Shown: positions 35,475 to 44,061 of the stretch, in pieces | Layout: each line of letters begins with the position of its first letter | How positions within the stretch are numbered: the stretch's first letter is position 1 | From: Alicyclobacillus mali | Lineage (GTDB): Bacteria; Bacillota; Bacilli; Alicyclobacillales; Alicyclobacillaceae | Length of the DNA: 64,000 nucleotides | Strand: one strand, 5' to 3' | Assembly: GCF_017329565.1 (NCBI RefSeq) | Contig: NZ_JAFMTT010000005.1 | Notes under the pieces: model-generated | What the model was told of the DNA's origin: nothing | Database searches by the model: none | The model's input: the letters and a program-made list of their open reading frames with translations, nothing else | Made by a program: the position numbers and the translations under genes

Positions 35475-35771
35475 TCAGCCCTTCGTCTCCACGTAGCGGA
35501 CGTCGCCCATGCCGGCCACGTCCTTCTGCACCTCAATGCGCCCCCGATCGTTCTCTCCGAGGACAATCCAGCGACACTCCGGCAATTCGCGCAGCGGTCG
35601 GTCGGCGAGATCGCCGAGATCGCAAAGTTGAAACAGCTCGCGCACCTGCTCAGCCACCTCGCCAAGGGTCGCCTCCGGATGCTGACGAAGCCAGCGGCGG
35701 GCTTTGCGCGCGAGGTCCTTGCCGGATCGCGTAAGATACAAGATTTCCTGGTCCAAACTGCATTCCACCAC
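35475..35771 (-). CDS. Small hypothetical protein (about 98 aa)
   Basis: A soluble protein with a helical, charged first half (DLARKARRWLRQHPEATLGEVAEQVRELF) and a short beta-rich second half. Tandem GTG codons at the 5' end and a weak GGTGG element leave the exact start uncertain. The upstream 120 bp (35772-35894) is unusually AT-rich for this window and could hold its promoter. I do not recognise the family. It converges on the rocADF terminator. Confidence 0.55.
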   Translation of the reverse strand: MVECSLDQEILYLTRSGKDLARKARRWLRQHPEATLGEVAEQVRELFQLCDLGDLADRPLRELPECRWIVLGENDRGRIEVQKDVAGMGDVRYVETKG

Positions 35772-35894
35772 CTATCGCTTGTTAAAGATCAATATACAAG
35801 AAAAAGACGGCCACGACATCAAAAATTCGCTAAAAAAACGCTTGCTGCGCGAGAAGGGGAACGATGCTGGCAGGATGGGCGCGCCCGCCAGCCC

Positions 35895-36944
35895 TCACGC
35901 GAGCGTATCCAGGATGTCGCGCAGGGAAAGGTCCGCGCCCGCGAGCGACTCGTCAGCGACGCCGTAATACATGTGCACGACGTCGCCCTCGACCCATGCC
36001 CCGCAGGAGAACACCACGCCGCGGAGGAACCCCGCCTGCTCGTACGGCGCCTCGGGCTTTAGGATGGGCTCGGCCGATCTCGCCAGGACGCGCGACGGAT
36101 CGCCGAGGTCCACGAGGCAAGCGCCCATGGCGTACTCGTTCTTCGCGTTGGCGCCGTGGTACAGGATGAGCCAGCCCTTGTCCGTGCGGATGGGCACGGC
36201 GCCTCCGCCGACGCGCAGGCTGTCCCAGCCGTCCTTGCGAGGCGCGATGAGAAAGCGGTGATTGCCCCAGGCGCGAAGATTGGGGGACTCGGCGAGCCAG
36301 ACGTCGAGTTCGCCGAGGCCGCGCGGCGCAGGGCGATGGAGCAGGTAGTAGTGGGAGCCGACGCGCTCGGGAAACAATACGGCGTCCTTGTTCTCCGGCG
36401 GCAGGATGAGGCCGAGGCGCGAGACGTGGTGAAAATCCCGCGTGGCGGCGAGGCCGACGGCGACGCCGTGATCGGACACGGCGGTGTAGGTGATGTAGTA
36501 GACGCCGGCGATCTCGGCCACCCGCGGGTCTTCGACGCCGAACGCCTCATAGGTCGTCTCGGGCGCGAGAAACGGCTTCTCGTCCACGGTGAAGTGGCGG
36601 CCGTCGCGGCTTCGCGCGAGGCGCAGGTGAGACATGGACGTGAGCCAAACCGTTTCGCCGGTGTCTTTGCGGCGCACCGCGCGCGGATCAGAGAAGTCGT
36701 AGTGCGGATCCGAGCGCTTGAACCAGTGGACCTCGACCGTTCGATGCGCAGGGTTGTACACGGGTACGCCGACGGCGTCCTCGTCCGCGCTCGCCTGCTC
36801 CGCGACGCGCAGCACGAGCACGGTCTCGCCGCCCACGCGAGCCACGCCTGCGTTGAAGGCGCCAATGACGCGCATATCGGGGTGCGAAGGTGGGACGTCC
36901 TTCGGGGTGATGAGCGGGTTTTCATCATATCGACTCACGTTCAC
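35895..36944 (-). CDS. GH130-type glycoside phosphorylase/hydrolase
   Basis: A 349-residue five-bladed beta-propeller protein of the GH130 type, which includes beta-1,2- and beta-1,4-mannoside phosphorylases. The catalytic-acid motif EDPR is present (Asp139), followed by NKDAVLFPE, LLHRP, YHGA and GVVFSCG, all hallmarks of the family. It has no signal peptide, so it should act on imported oligosaccharides. The GTG start lies 6 nt after GAGGAGGGG; a longer frame upstream overlaps the preceding gene. It follows the transglutaminase-like gene by 34 nt. The preferred substrate cannot be read from the sequence. Confidence 0.8.
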   Translation of the reverse strand: MNVSRYDENPLITPKDVPPSHPDMRVIGAFNAGVARVGGETVLVLRVAEQASADEDAVGVPVYNPAHRTVEVHWFKRSDPHYDFSDPRAVRRKDTGETVWLTSMSHLRLARSRDGRHFTVDEKPFLAPETTYEAFGVEDPRVAEIAGVYYITYTAVSDHGVAVGLAATRDFHHVSRLGLILPPENKDAVLFPERVGSHYYLLHRPAPRGLGELDVWLAESPNLRAWGNHRFLIAPRKDGWDSLRVGGGAVPIRTDKGWLILYHGANAKNEYAMGACLVDLGDPSRVLARSAEPILKPEAPYEQAGFLRGVVFSCGAWVEGDVVHMYYGVADESLAGADLSLRDILDTLA

Positions 36945-36978
36945 AACAATCCCCTCCTCGACCTCTGCAAAGTGCCAT

Positions 36979-38415
36979 TTACCAATCGGCGATCTGACCG
37001 CTCCGGTGGTTTTGTGCAAACAGGCTTGGAGATGGATCGAAGTCGTCGTGCCGGACGGAGGCCGGCGGCCCAATGCCTTGATCGCTCGTGTACACGGCGT
37101 CAAGCGTCGGATCGAAGATCACCCATCTGCGCCCGTCCCACGCCTCGTCCCACTGGTGGGGTCCCCACCCAAGTTGACCCAGGCCCTGCCCCTGCACGAC
37201 GAGCGTTGGGATGCCGAGCGAGCGCAGGAGTCCAGCCGCGACGCCCGAGATGTCCTGGCACACGCCGCGATGGAGCGAGAGCGTGGTGGTCATCTGCTGC
37301 CAGGGGACCTGATTGTGCAGGTAGGCCGGCCAGTTGTACCAGATATGGAGCGACGCCCAATCCGAGATGGCCTGAATCTCTGCGTCCACCTGCTGCGGCG
37401 AGACCTCCCGTGCGTCTGTGCTCGTGCGCGCGATGGAAGCCGCCAGCTCCGCCACCTGCGGCGACTCGTTGTCGTTCATGAGCCAGCTTTGGAGGAGCCC
37501 GAGGCCCTGCAGAGAGAGATTCGGCGCAGCGGATTCGATGGCGCGGCTGTAAGCGAGGGGGCGCAGCGACAAGGACGATTCATTCAGAACCTCGTCCACC
37601 TCAACGTAGAGCCCTCCCGTGAACGGCAGGCGGATGGTGGTGTTGAGCGCGCCATGCACCATGCGGGCGCTGTACTGGTGAACTTCGTCCGAATGCGCGA
37701 GGGAGCGAACCGTGATCATCACCTCGCCCGAGAACCCGTCCTGAGCCGAGATGCGGATGGGTAAAGCCGGCGTCAGCGGATTGTAGAGCGCCGAAGAAGT
37801 CACGCCCGCCTCCCCGTAGAACCACGGCTCGGGCCACACATCTCCCTGCACCTGGTACGCGGATGCGGCGACACCCGAGGGCGGGAGCGAAATTTGTGGG
37901 GCGGGATCGACCACGGCCAACTGCGAGCCTTGCCAGCGCGTCTGCACGTGAAACGCTGCCAAGAGCTGCCGCAGCGCATCCACATCCACGTAGAGTTGAC
38001 CGCCTTTCGCGACGGCATGCGCGTCGATGGGACCGGCGTACGTCACCTCGTCGCCGCGCGCGGGCTGCCAGTACCAAATGTAGAGCGGCCCCGAAGATGG
38101 CGGCGCCTGCGTGGACGACGGGAGGTCCCCCACCACCCACCCGCTCGATGTGAAGCCCTGGGGAACGTGCATGAGGTTGAACCAGGCGACGCAGGCGGAC
38201 AGCGGCGCATACACGCGCCCACCCTCCCGCCACCACGCAACCGACACCTGGCCAACGCCTGGGACGACGAGCGCGCCCGCCGAGCTGGACGAGGAAATCG
38301 CGACTTGGACGGACGCAGAGACGCTTGAAGGCGCGGCGAAATACGCAGGAGCGGCCCCGGCGAGCGGCAATGTGCACAAAGCCCCTAACTTTGCGAGCGC
38401 GCGGGAGACGAGCAA
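36979..38415 (-). CDS. Secreted transglutaminase-like protein with stalk-type module
   Basis: A 478-residue exported protein. Signal peptide (about 1-28), an N-terminal beta-rich part with a stalk-like module (QLYVDVDALRQLLAAFHVQTRW), a central beta domain, then a transglutaminase/papain-like domain with an intact triad: Cys386 (RGVCQDIS), His420 (GPHQWDE) and Asp435 (IFDPT). Such domains are usually proteases or amidases rather than cross-linkers. The TTG start follows GGAGGT by 9 nt and gives a clean signal peptide; an ATG 51 nt upstream is possible. It probably forms an operon with the GH130 gene. Confidence 0.75.
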   Translation of the reverse strand: MLVSRALAKLGALCTLPLAGAAPAYFAAPSSVSASVQVAISSSSSAGALVVPGVGQVSVAWWREGGRVYAPLSACVAWFNLMHVPQGFTSSGWVVGDLPSSTQAPPSSGPLYIWYWQPARGDEVTYAGPIDAHAVAKGGQLYVDVDALRQLLAAFHVQTRWQGSQLAVVDPAPQISLPPSGVAASAYQVQGDVWPEPWFYGEAGVTSSALYNPLTPALPIRISAQDGFSGEVMITVRSLAHSDEVHQYSARMVHGALNTTIRLPFTGGLYVEVDEVLNESSLSLRPLAYSRAIESAAPNLSLQGLGLLQSWLMNDNESPQVAELAASIARTSTDAREVSPQQVDAEIQAISDWASLHIWYNWPAYLHNQVPWQQMTTTLSLHRGVCQDISGVAAGLLRSLGIPTLVVQGQGLGQLGWGPHQWDEAWDGRRWVIFDPTLDAVYTSDQGIGPPASVRHDDFDPSPSLFAQNHRSGQIADW

Positions 38416-38684
38416 ACGGCGAACACCTCCGAATGCTGCGACGGATGAGGCTGGATTCGAATGCATGGGACACATGCTGGAACAATACGCCGCGCATGCA
38501 CCAATTCCTGCGAACCCTGTCGGGCGCCGTCGACATTTCTCGGGAAATAGAGAACCGTGGCGAAGCGAGGCACGGACAGGAAAATGGGGGGTGGCGTCGA
38601 AGATTATGAGAGGACAGAGACCATTCGCGTGGGCCAGGGAGGCGCATCCGCGCCGGCGCTTCACACCTCAAGGAGGATCACGAC

Positions 38685-39614
38685 ATGCCGAAATCCAGAA
38701 CCTACGGATACGCGTTGCTTTCGGTGGCGGCAACCCTGTTCCTTGCGACGGGATGCGGAGGCGGATCGTCAGGCGGAAGCCCGCCGCCCCTGAACAATAC
38801 GACCAACACGACCAATGAGCCGCAGAACAACACCACGAGTGTCTCGAACTCGACGAGCAACGGCTCGACGACCAACGCGGCGGACAATAACACGTCGACC
38901 CAAAACACGAGCAATTCGTCGCAGGGCGGATCGCAACCGGCCAGCGCCAGCGACTTCCCTGCCATCGTGCAGCAGGCCATGGGAAGCCTCGGTGAGAACG
39001 GATTCCAAGGGGCGGATGCGCCGACCTACGTGCCGCAGCCGGCGGGAGGCGGATCGACGTCGTACAGCGCGCACAACACGCAGCCGAGCGCGCACGGTCC
39101 CCAGTTTCTCGCGGGCTATCACGTGGATCTGCTGACGGGCGGCCAGCCGTACGCCTCGTACGAAGTGGACCACTTCGCCTCGTCGAGCCAGGCCGCCTCG
39201 AGCATCTCCTCGTTCGCCAACAGCGTGCACGGCGGCGCCATGCCCTCGGGTGGCACGGGCATTGTGTTGCCCAACAACCACTCGGCCCAAATGGCCACCG
39301 TGGGCAACTCCACCGTCGTGTACTGGTCGGACAGCGGTTGGAACTTCCAGGTGGTGAACGAGAACACGTCCGTACCGCCGACGCCGATTGTGGACAAGCT
39401 CGTCAACGCACTCTCGAGCACGTCCCTTCCGTCGACGGAAGGCATCGGCCGCGTGATTGTGAACAATCAAAACCCGTCCGGGTCGGATGTCACGGTGACG
39501 GTCATCTGGAGCCAGAAAGGCAACGTGTACGAGGTGCAGGCCACCAACAGCGCGGCGTCGCCCATCCAGTCCGCCCTGCAGATGGCGGGATCGATGCGGG
39601 CATACTGGTCCTGA
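38685..39614 (+). CDS. Asn/Thr/Ser-rich lipoprotein of unknown function
   Basis: A 309-residue lipoprotein: signal sequence with lipobox LATGC (Cys24), a Gly/Ser/Pro then Asn/Thr/Ser-rich linker (about 26-85), and a folded domain (about 90-309) with no motif that I recognise. The linker composition recurs in the class A PBP tail and in the glucosaminidase of this window. The ATG follows AAGGAGGATC. It is a single gene with a terminator shared with the convergent gabD-like gene. Confidence 0.8.
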   Translation: MPKSRTYGYALLSVAATLFLATGCGGGSSGGSPPPLNNTTNTTNEPQNNTTSVSNSTSNGSTTNAADNNTSTQNTSNSSQGGSQPASASDFPAIVQQAMGSLGENGFQGADAPTYVPQPAGGGSTSYSAHNTQPSAHGPQFLAGYHVDLLTGGQPYASYEVDHFASSSQAASSISSFANSVHGGAMPSGGTGIVLPNNHSAQMATVGNSTVVYWSDSGWNFQVVNENTSVPPTPIVDKLVNALSSTSLPSTEGIGRVIVNNQNPSGSDVTVTVIWSQKGNVYEVQATNSAASPIQSALQMAGSMRAYWS

Positions 39615-39630
39615 GACAGAACGAAAGCGG

Positions 39631-39663
39631 AGGGCGCATCGCCGGAAAACGGCGGTGCGCCCT
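39631..39663. terminator. Bidirectional terminator hairpin
   Basis: A 14-bp stem (39631-39644 with 39650-39663, one T-G) and a 5-nt A-rich loop between the convergent lipoprotein and aldehyde dehydrogenase genes. There is no long T-tract. Confidence 0.65.
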
Positions 39664-39673
39664 GCTCGTCTCG

Positions 39674-41164
39674 TCAGTTGTTGTCGATCTGCGCGCGCTG
39701 CAGCCTGCCGCTGTAGTCGACGTACACGGTCTTCCACTCGGTGAAGACGTCCAAGGCGGCCTGGCCGGAATCCCGATGCCCGTTTCCCGTCGCCTTGGTG
39801 CCCCCGAACGGCAGGTGAATTTCGGCGCCGGTCGTGCCCGCGTTGACGTAGACGATGCCGGTGTCGAGATCGCGCATGGCGCGAAACACGCGGTTGACGT
39901 CGCGCGTGAAGATGCTGGCCGAGAGCCCGTACTTCACGCCGTTGTTGACGCGAATGGCCTCCTCGAACGAGTCCACGGCCATCACGCAGAGCACCGGGCC
40001 GAAGATCTCCTCCTGGGCGATGCGCATATCGGCGCGGACGCCCGCGAACACGGTCGGCGCATAGTAATAGCCCTGCGCAAGCGTGCCCTCCGTCAGCCTG
40101 CGGCCGCCGGTCATGAGCCGCGCGCCTTCGTCGACGCCGATCCGCACGTACCGATCGATCTTCGCGAGCGCTTCCTCGTGGATGACGGGGCCGACGTGGA
40201 CGGCCGGATCCAGCCCGTCGCCGACGCGGAGCGCCTGCACGCGCGGAAGCAGGCGAGCGAGCAAAGCTTCCTCCACCTCGCGCTCCACAATCACGCGGCT
40301 CGCCGCGGTGCAGCGCTGGCCGCTCGTGCCGTAGGCGCTCCAGACGATGGCGTCCACGGCGAGATCCAGATCTGCGTCGGCGAGCACCGTGATGGCGTTT
40401 TTGCCGCCCATCTCGAGCGACACGCGCTTCAGATTCGCGCCCGCGCGGCTCGCGATGTGCCGCCCGGTCTCGGTCGAGCCGGTGAAGGAGATGACGTCGA
40501 TGCCCGGGTGATGGAGCATCGCCTCGCCGACCACCGGGCCGTCGCCGAACACGACGTTCAGCACGCCCGCGGGCAGCCCGGCCTCCTGATACACCTCGGC
40601 AAACGCCCGTGCGGTGAGCGGCGTCTCCTCCGCGGGCTTCCACACCACCGCGTTGCCGGCGACGATGGCAGGGAGCGACTTCCACGACGCGATGGCGATG
40701 GGAAAGTTCCACGGCGTGATGATCCCCACCACGCCCACCGGCGCGCGCACGCTCATCGCAAATTTGTCCGGCAGTTCCGAGGGCGTGGTCTGGCCGAATA
40801 GCCTCCTCCCCTCGCCCGCCATGTAATCGGCCATGTCGATGGCCTCCTGCACCTCGCCGCGCGCCTCCTCGATGACCTTGCCCATCTCCATCGTCAGCGT
40901 CCGCGCGATCTCGTCCTTTCTTTCCCGCAGCAGATCCGCGACGCGCCGCAGCACCTTCGCGCGCTCCGGTGCGGGCACGAGGCGCCACGCGGCCTGCGCC
41001 TCGCGGGCAGCCCGCACGGCATCGTCGAGATCGTCCGCGCCCGATCTCGCCCACACGCCGAGCACCTCGCCGTTTGCGGGGTTGACGTTGTCCCCGTACT
41101 GCCCCGTCTTCGGCTCGCACCACCTGCCGCCGATGAAGTTCAGACAAGGGTCAAACCGATGCAT
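39674..41164 (-). CDS. Aldehyde dehydrogenase, GabD-like (probable succinate-semialdehyde dehydrogenase)
   Basis: A 496-residue NAD(P)-dependent aldehyde dehydrogenase with intact catalytic residues: Asn153 (PWNFP), Glu251 (LEMGGKN) and Cys285 (GQRCTAAS). It follows the class III aminotransferase with a small overlap, the gabT-gabD order. It would oxidise the semialdehyde made by that enzyme (succinate semialdehyde from 4-aminobutyrate, or a related 5- or 6-carbon semialdehyde). Semialdehyde specificity cannot be told from these motifs. The ATG at 41164 is preferred to an ATG-like codon three positions upstream. Confidence 0.85.
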   Translation of the reverse strand: MHRFDPCLNFIGGRWCEPKTGQYGDNVNPANGEVLGVWARSGADDLDDAVRAAREAQAAWRLVPAPERAKVLRRVADLLRERKDEIARTLTMEMGKVIEEARGEVQEAIDMADYMAGEGRRLFGQTTPSELPDKFAMSVRAPVGVVGIITPWNFPIAIASWKSLPAIVAGNAVVWKPAEETPLTARAFAEVYQEAGLPAGVLNVVFGDGPVVGEAMLHHPGIDVISFTGSTETGRHIASRAGANLKRVSLEMGGKNAITVLADADLDLAVDAIVWSAYGTSGQRCTAASRVIVEREVEEALLARLLPRVQALRVGDGLDPAVHVGPVIHEEALAKIDRYVRIGVDEGARLMTGGRRLTEGTLAQGYYYAPTVFAGVRADMRIAQEEIFGPVLCVMAVDSFEEAIRVNNGVKYGLSASIFTRDVNRVFRAMRDLDTGIVYVNAGTTGAEIHLPFGGTKATGNGHRDSGQAALDVFTEWKTVYVDYSGRLQRAQIDNN

Positions 41165-42473
41165 GCGCCTCACGCTCCTTCACCTCTCGGACCACCGCCG
41201 CGAAAATCTCCAGTCCTTCGTCCAGCACGTCCCATGGGATGTTGAGCGGACACAGGAAGCGAATCGCGTTGTTGTACACGCCGCACTTCATGAGCAGAAG
41301 CCCTCGCTCCATCGCGAGGCGCAGGATCTGCGCCACCATGCCCGGGTGCGGCTCCATCGTGGCGCGATCGCGCACGAACTCGACGGCGAGCATTCCGCCC
41401 CGCCCGCGCACGTCACCGATGAGCCGGCACTCGCGCATGAGTTCGAGGAGCTTCGAGCGGATGCGCGCGCCGACCTCCTCGGCCCGCGCCACGAGCCCCT
41501 CCTCCTCCATCACGTCGAGCACCGCGAGCCCCGCGCTCGCGGCCACCGGGTTGCCGACGTAGGTCCCACCGAGCGTGTTTTCGGCCGGCGCGTCCATGAT
41601 GTCGGCCCGGCCAAACACGGCGGAAAGCGGCAGGCCGGCCGCGATGGACTTGCCGCACGTCATGAGATCCGGCACCACGCCCTCGTGCTCCATGGCGAAA
41701 AACCGCCCCGTGCGCCCGTAGCCGGTCTGGATCTCGTCCGCGATGAGCAGGATCCCGTGCTTATCGCAAAATTCGCGCAGCAGTGGGAAGAACCCTTCCA
41801 CCGGCACGATGTACCCGCCCTCGCCCTGGATGGGCTCCGCGATGACGCACGCGATTTGGGCCGGATCGAACCAGGTCACCGCGGCGCGCTCGAGAAACCG
41901 CCGGAACTCGTCGAGACGCGGCCCGTGCGTCGCGCTGGGGTACGGGAGCCGGTACACCTCCGGCGCATACGGGCCGTAGTGCGCCTTGTACGGGTGAAGC
42001 TTGCTCGTGAGGCTCATGGCCATGTACGTCCGCCCGTGGAAGGCACCGTCAAACGCGATCACGCCCGGCCTCCCCGTCGCCCATCTGGCGATCTTCACCG
42101 CGTTCTCCACGGCCTCGGCGCCGGAGTTGAAGAAGAGCCCCTTCGCGTTCGGAATGCGCGTCTTCGGCGCGAGGCGCTTCGCCAGTTCGATGAGCGGCAC
42201 ATAGGGGAACATCGTGTAGTCCGTGTGCGTGAACCGCCTTGCCTGTTCGATCACGGCCGCCACCACCTTCGGGTGGCTGTGTCCGACGTTCAGGCAGCCG
42301 ACGCCGCCCACGAAGTCGATGTACCGGTTGCCGTCGAGATCGAAGAGCAGGCTTCCTTCGGCTTTGGCGATCATCGCGGGCAGAAACGGGCGATACGCGC
42401 GCGCCAGGTACGCCTCCGCGTCCTGCAGATGGGGTGCGCTCGCCAGTCCAGGGAGCGTCTTCACGTCGGCCAT
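41151..42473 (-). CDS. Class III aminotransferase, GabT-like (4-aminobutyrate or related omega-amino acid)
   Basis: A 440-residue PLP enzyme. NSGAEAVENAVKIAR, FDGAFHGRTYM, AEPIQGEGGYIVP, ADEIQTGYGRTG (Asp246) and the PLP Lys275 in CGKSIAAGLPLS are all in place; the GGTYVGNPVA segment is typical of 4-aminobutyrate transaminases. It is transcribed from a -24/-12 promoter facing away from a dedicated sigma-54 activator, as described for gab clusters of the Bacillus cereus group. Lysine or other omega-amino acids remain possible substrates. GAAGGAGG lies 8 nt before the ATG. Confidence 0.87.
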   Translation of the reverse strand: MADVKTLPGLASAPHLQDAEAYLARAYRPFLPAMIAKAEGSLLFDLDGNRYIDFVGGVGCLNVGHSHPKVVAAVIEQARRFTHTDYTMFPYVPLIELAKRLAPKTRIPNAKGLFFNSGAEAVENAVKIARWATGRPGVIAFDGAFHGRTYMAMSLTSKLHPYKAHYGPYAPEVYRLPYPSATHGPRLDEFRRFLERAAVTWFDPAQIACVIAEPIQGEGGYIVPVEGFFPLLREFCDKHGILLIADEIQTGYGRTGRFFAMEHEGVVPDLMTCGKSIAAGLPLSAVFGRADIMDAPAENTLGGTYVGNPVAASAGLAVLDVMEEEGLVARAEEVGARIRSKLLELMRECRLIGDVRGRGGMLAVEFVRDRATMEPHPGMVAQILRLAMERGLLLMKCGVYNNAIRFLCPLNIPWDVLDEGLEIFAAVVREVKEREAHASV

Positions 42474-42512
42474 CGTGCACCGCCTCCTTCAGGGAATCTG
42501 CCTCAAGATACG

Positions 42513-42528
42513 AGCAAGCGCCGTGCCA
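42513..42528 (-). promoter_or_regulatory. Sigma-54 promoter of the gabT-gabD operon
   Basis: Minus-strand TGGCAC-GGCGC-TTGCT is a perfect -24/-12 element, 40 nt before the aminotransferase start. Confidence 0.88.
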
Positions 42529-42582
42529 GGTGCCGAGCCGCGCCAGAACGGTGTATGATGATTCTGATGGTGCAAAATCGGC

Positions 42583-42603
42583 GCGCAAAGCGCAAAGCGC
42601 AAA
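42583..42603. repeat. Three tandem GCGCAAA heptamers, candidate activator site
   Basis: Three perfect copies at 42583-42589, 42590-42596 and 42597-42603. They lie 55-75 bp upstream of the gabT -24 element and 30-50 bp before the activator's own start, so one site could serve both genes. The shared AAAGCGCAA string also occurs upstream of rocA (about 31535-31543). Confidence 0.5.
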
Positions 42604-42632
42604 ACGGAGGCATGCGGGGAGGAGGCGAGCGC

Positions 42633-43979
42633 ATGGAACCGAGTGTGGTGGCGGACGTCTGGAAGCTGTATCAGGAGATCCTCGAATTCGCGCCGGTGGG
42701 CGTCCACGCGGTCGATCGCGACGGGCGGACGCGGGTGTACAACCGGGTGATGGGCGAGATCGACGGGTATCGGCCGGACGAGGTGCTGGAGAAAAACGTG
42801 TTTGAGCTGTACGAGCTCAACGAGGAGACGAGCACGCTGTGGCGGGCGCTGAAGACCGGCCATCCGGTGCAGATTGACGAACAGGTGTACGTGGCGCGCA
42901 ACGGGCGGCGCGTGGTGACGCAGAACCGCACCAAGCCCGTCGTCCTTGCGGGCGAGGTCATCGGCGCCATGGAGATTGCGGTGCCGCGCGGTTCGAGAGT
43001 CACAGCGGACGCGGACGGACGCGAAAGGTGCCGATTCTCGTTCGAGGATATTCTCGGCGAAAGCCAGGCGATGCGGCGTGCGCGCGATCTCGCCGAGCGC
43101 GCTGCGCGGACGGACCTGCCGGTGCTCCTCGTGGGCGAGACGGGCACGGGCAAGGAGTTGTTCGCCTGGGCGATTCACGAAGCGAGCACGCGCAAGCATG
43201 GCCCGTTTTTGGCGCAAAACTGCGCAGCATGGCCAGAAGGGCTCGCGGAGAGCGTGCTCTTTGGCACGAGGCGAGGTGGATTCACGGGTGCCGTGGACCG
43301 CGCGGGGGTCCTGGAGCTCGCAAGTGGTGGCACGCTGTTTCTCGACGAGGTCCACGCCATGTCCCCCGCCGTGCAGGCAAAGCTGTTGCGCGCACTTCAG
43401 GACGGCGAGATCTGGCCGATTGGCGCAAGGCGATCCGTCCAGACGGACGCGCGCGTCGTGGCCGCCATGAACGTGCCGCCAAGGGAGGCGATGGCTCGCG
43501 GGCTCCTGCGCCCGGATCTCCTGTACCGCATCGGGGCCATCGCCGTCCACCTGCCGCCGCTTCGGCAACGGCCTGAGGACATCCCGCTGTTGGCTCGGGC
43601 CTTCTTGCGCAAGTACGGGAAAGGGCGCGACGCGCGGCTCACGAGCGGCGCTTTGGCTTTCTTGACGAGTCACGACTGGCCGGGAAATGTGCGCGAGCTG
43701 GAGCAGACCGTCCGATCCGCCCTGGCCCTCTGGCCTGAAGCCGTGGAAATCACGGCCGCGATGCTTCGATCCGCACACCCGCTCCTCGCCGAAGGCGCTC
43801 CGCAAGAAGGCGCGCACGTGGTGCGCGCCGAACGCCCCTCCGACGACGCCATTCGCCGGGCGTACGAAGCGGCCTCCGGTAACCTCACCCGCGCGGCGCG
43901 ATCGCTTGGCATCAGCCGTCAGCGCATGCAGTACCACGCGCGGCGCCTTGGGTTACGCTCCGCTTGGCAAGACACGTGA
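42633..43979 (+). CDS. Sigma-54-dependent activator, GabR-type
   Basis: A 448-residue enhancer-binding protein: PAS-like sensor (about 10-118), AAA+ domain with Walker A GETGTGKE (168-175), Walker B TLFLDEVHAM, and a C-terminal Fis-type helix-turn-helix (NLTRAARSLGISRQRMQYH). The sigma-54-contacting loop reads GGFTGA (215-220) instead of GAFTGA. Divergent orientation from gabT-gabD indicates it controls that operon. The ATG follows GGGAGGAGG by 7 nt; the long open frame upstream runs antisense through the gab genes. A TATGAT at 42554-42559 may be its -10 element. Confidence 0.88.
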   Translation: MEPSVVADVWKLYQEILEFAPVGVHAVDRDGRTRVYNRVMGEIDGYRPDEVLEKNVFELYELNEETSTLWRALKTGHPVQIDEQVYVARNGRRVVTQNRTKPVVLAGEVIGAMEIAVPRGSRVTADADGRERCRFSFEDILGESQAMRRARDLAERAARTDLPVLLVGETGTGKELFAWAIHEASTRKHGPFLAQNCAAWPEGLAESVLFGTRRGGFTGAVDRAGVLELASGGTLFLDEVHAMSPAVQAKLLRALQDGEIWPIGARRSVQTDARVVAAMNVPPREAMARGLLRPDLLYRIGAIAVHLPPLRQRPEDIPLLARAFLRKYGKGRDARLTSGALAFLTSHDWPGNVRELEQTVRSALALWPEAVEITAAMLRSAHPLLAEGAPQEGAHVVRAERPSDDAIRRAYEAASGNLTRAARSLGISRQRMQYHARRLGLRSAWQDT

Positions 43980-44061
43980 CCCACATGCGCCGCCTCTCAT
44001 AAGTCACCGCGTCCGGAAAGATGCGGCGCAGCCGTCGGGCCGCAGAACGCCAGAGCGTGGG

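Noticed and set aside
38769..41147. 792-codon minus-strand frame overlapping the lipoprotein and gabD-like genes
   Set aside because: Crosses a convergent gene boundary and a terminator; Arg/Gly/Ala-rich shadow.
40833..42632. Extension of the GabR-type activator frame 600 codons upstream, antisense to gabT and gabD
   Set aside because: The true start at 42633 has GGGAGGAGG and begins the PAS-like domain; the upstream part is antisense to well-supported genes.
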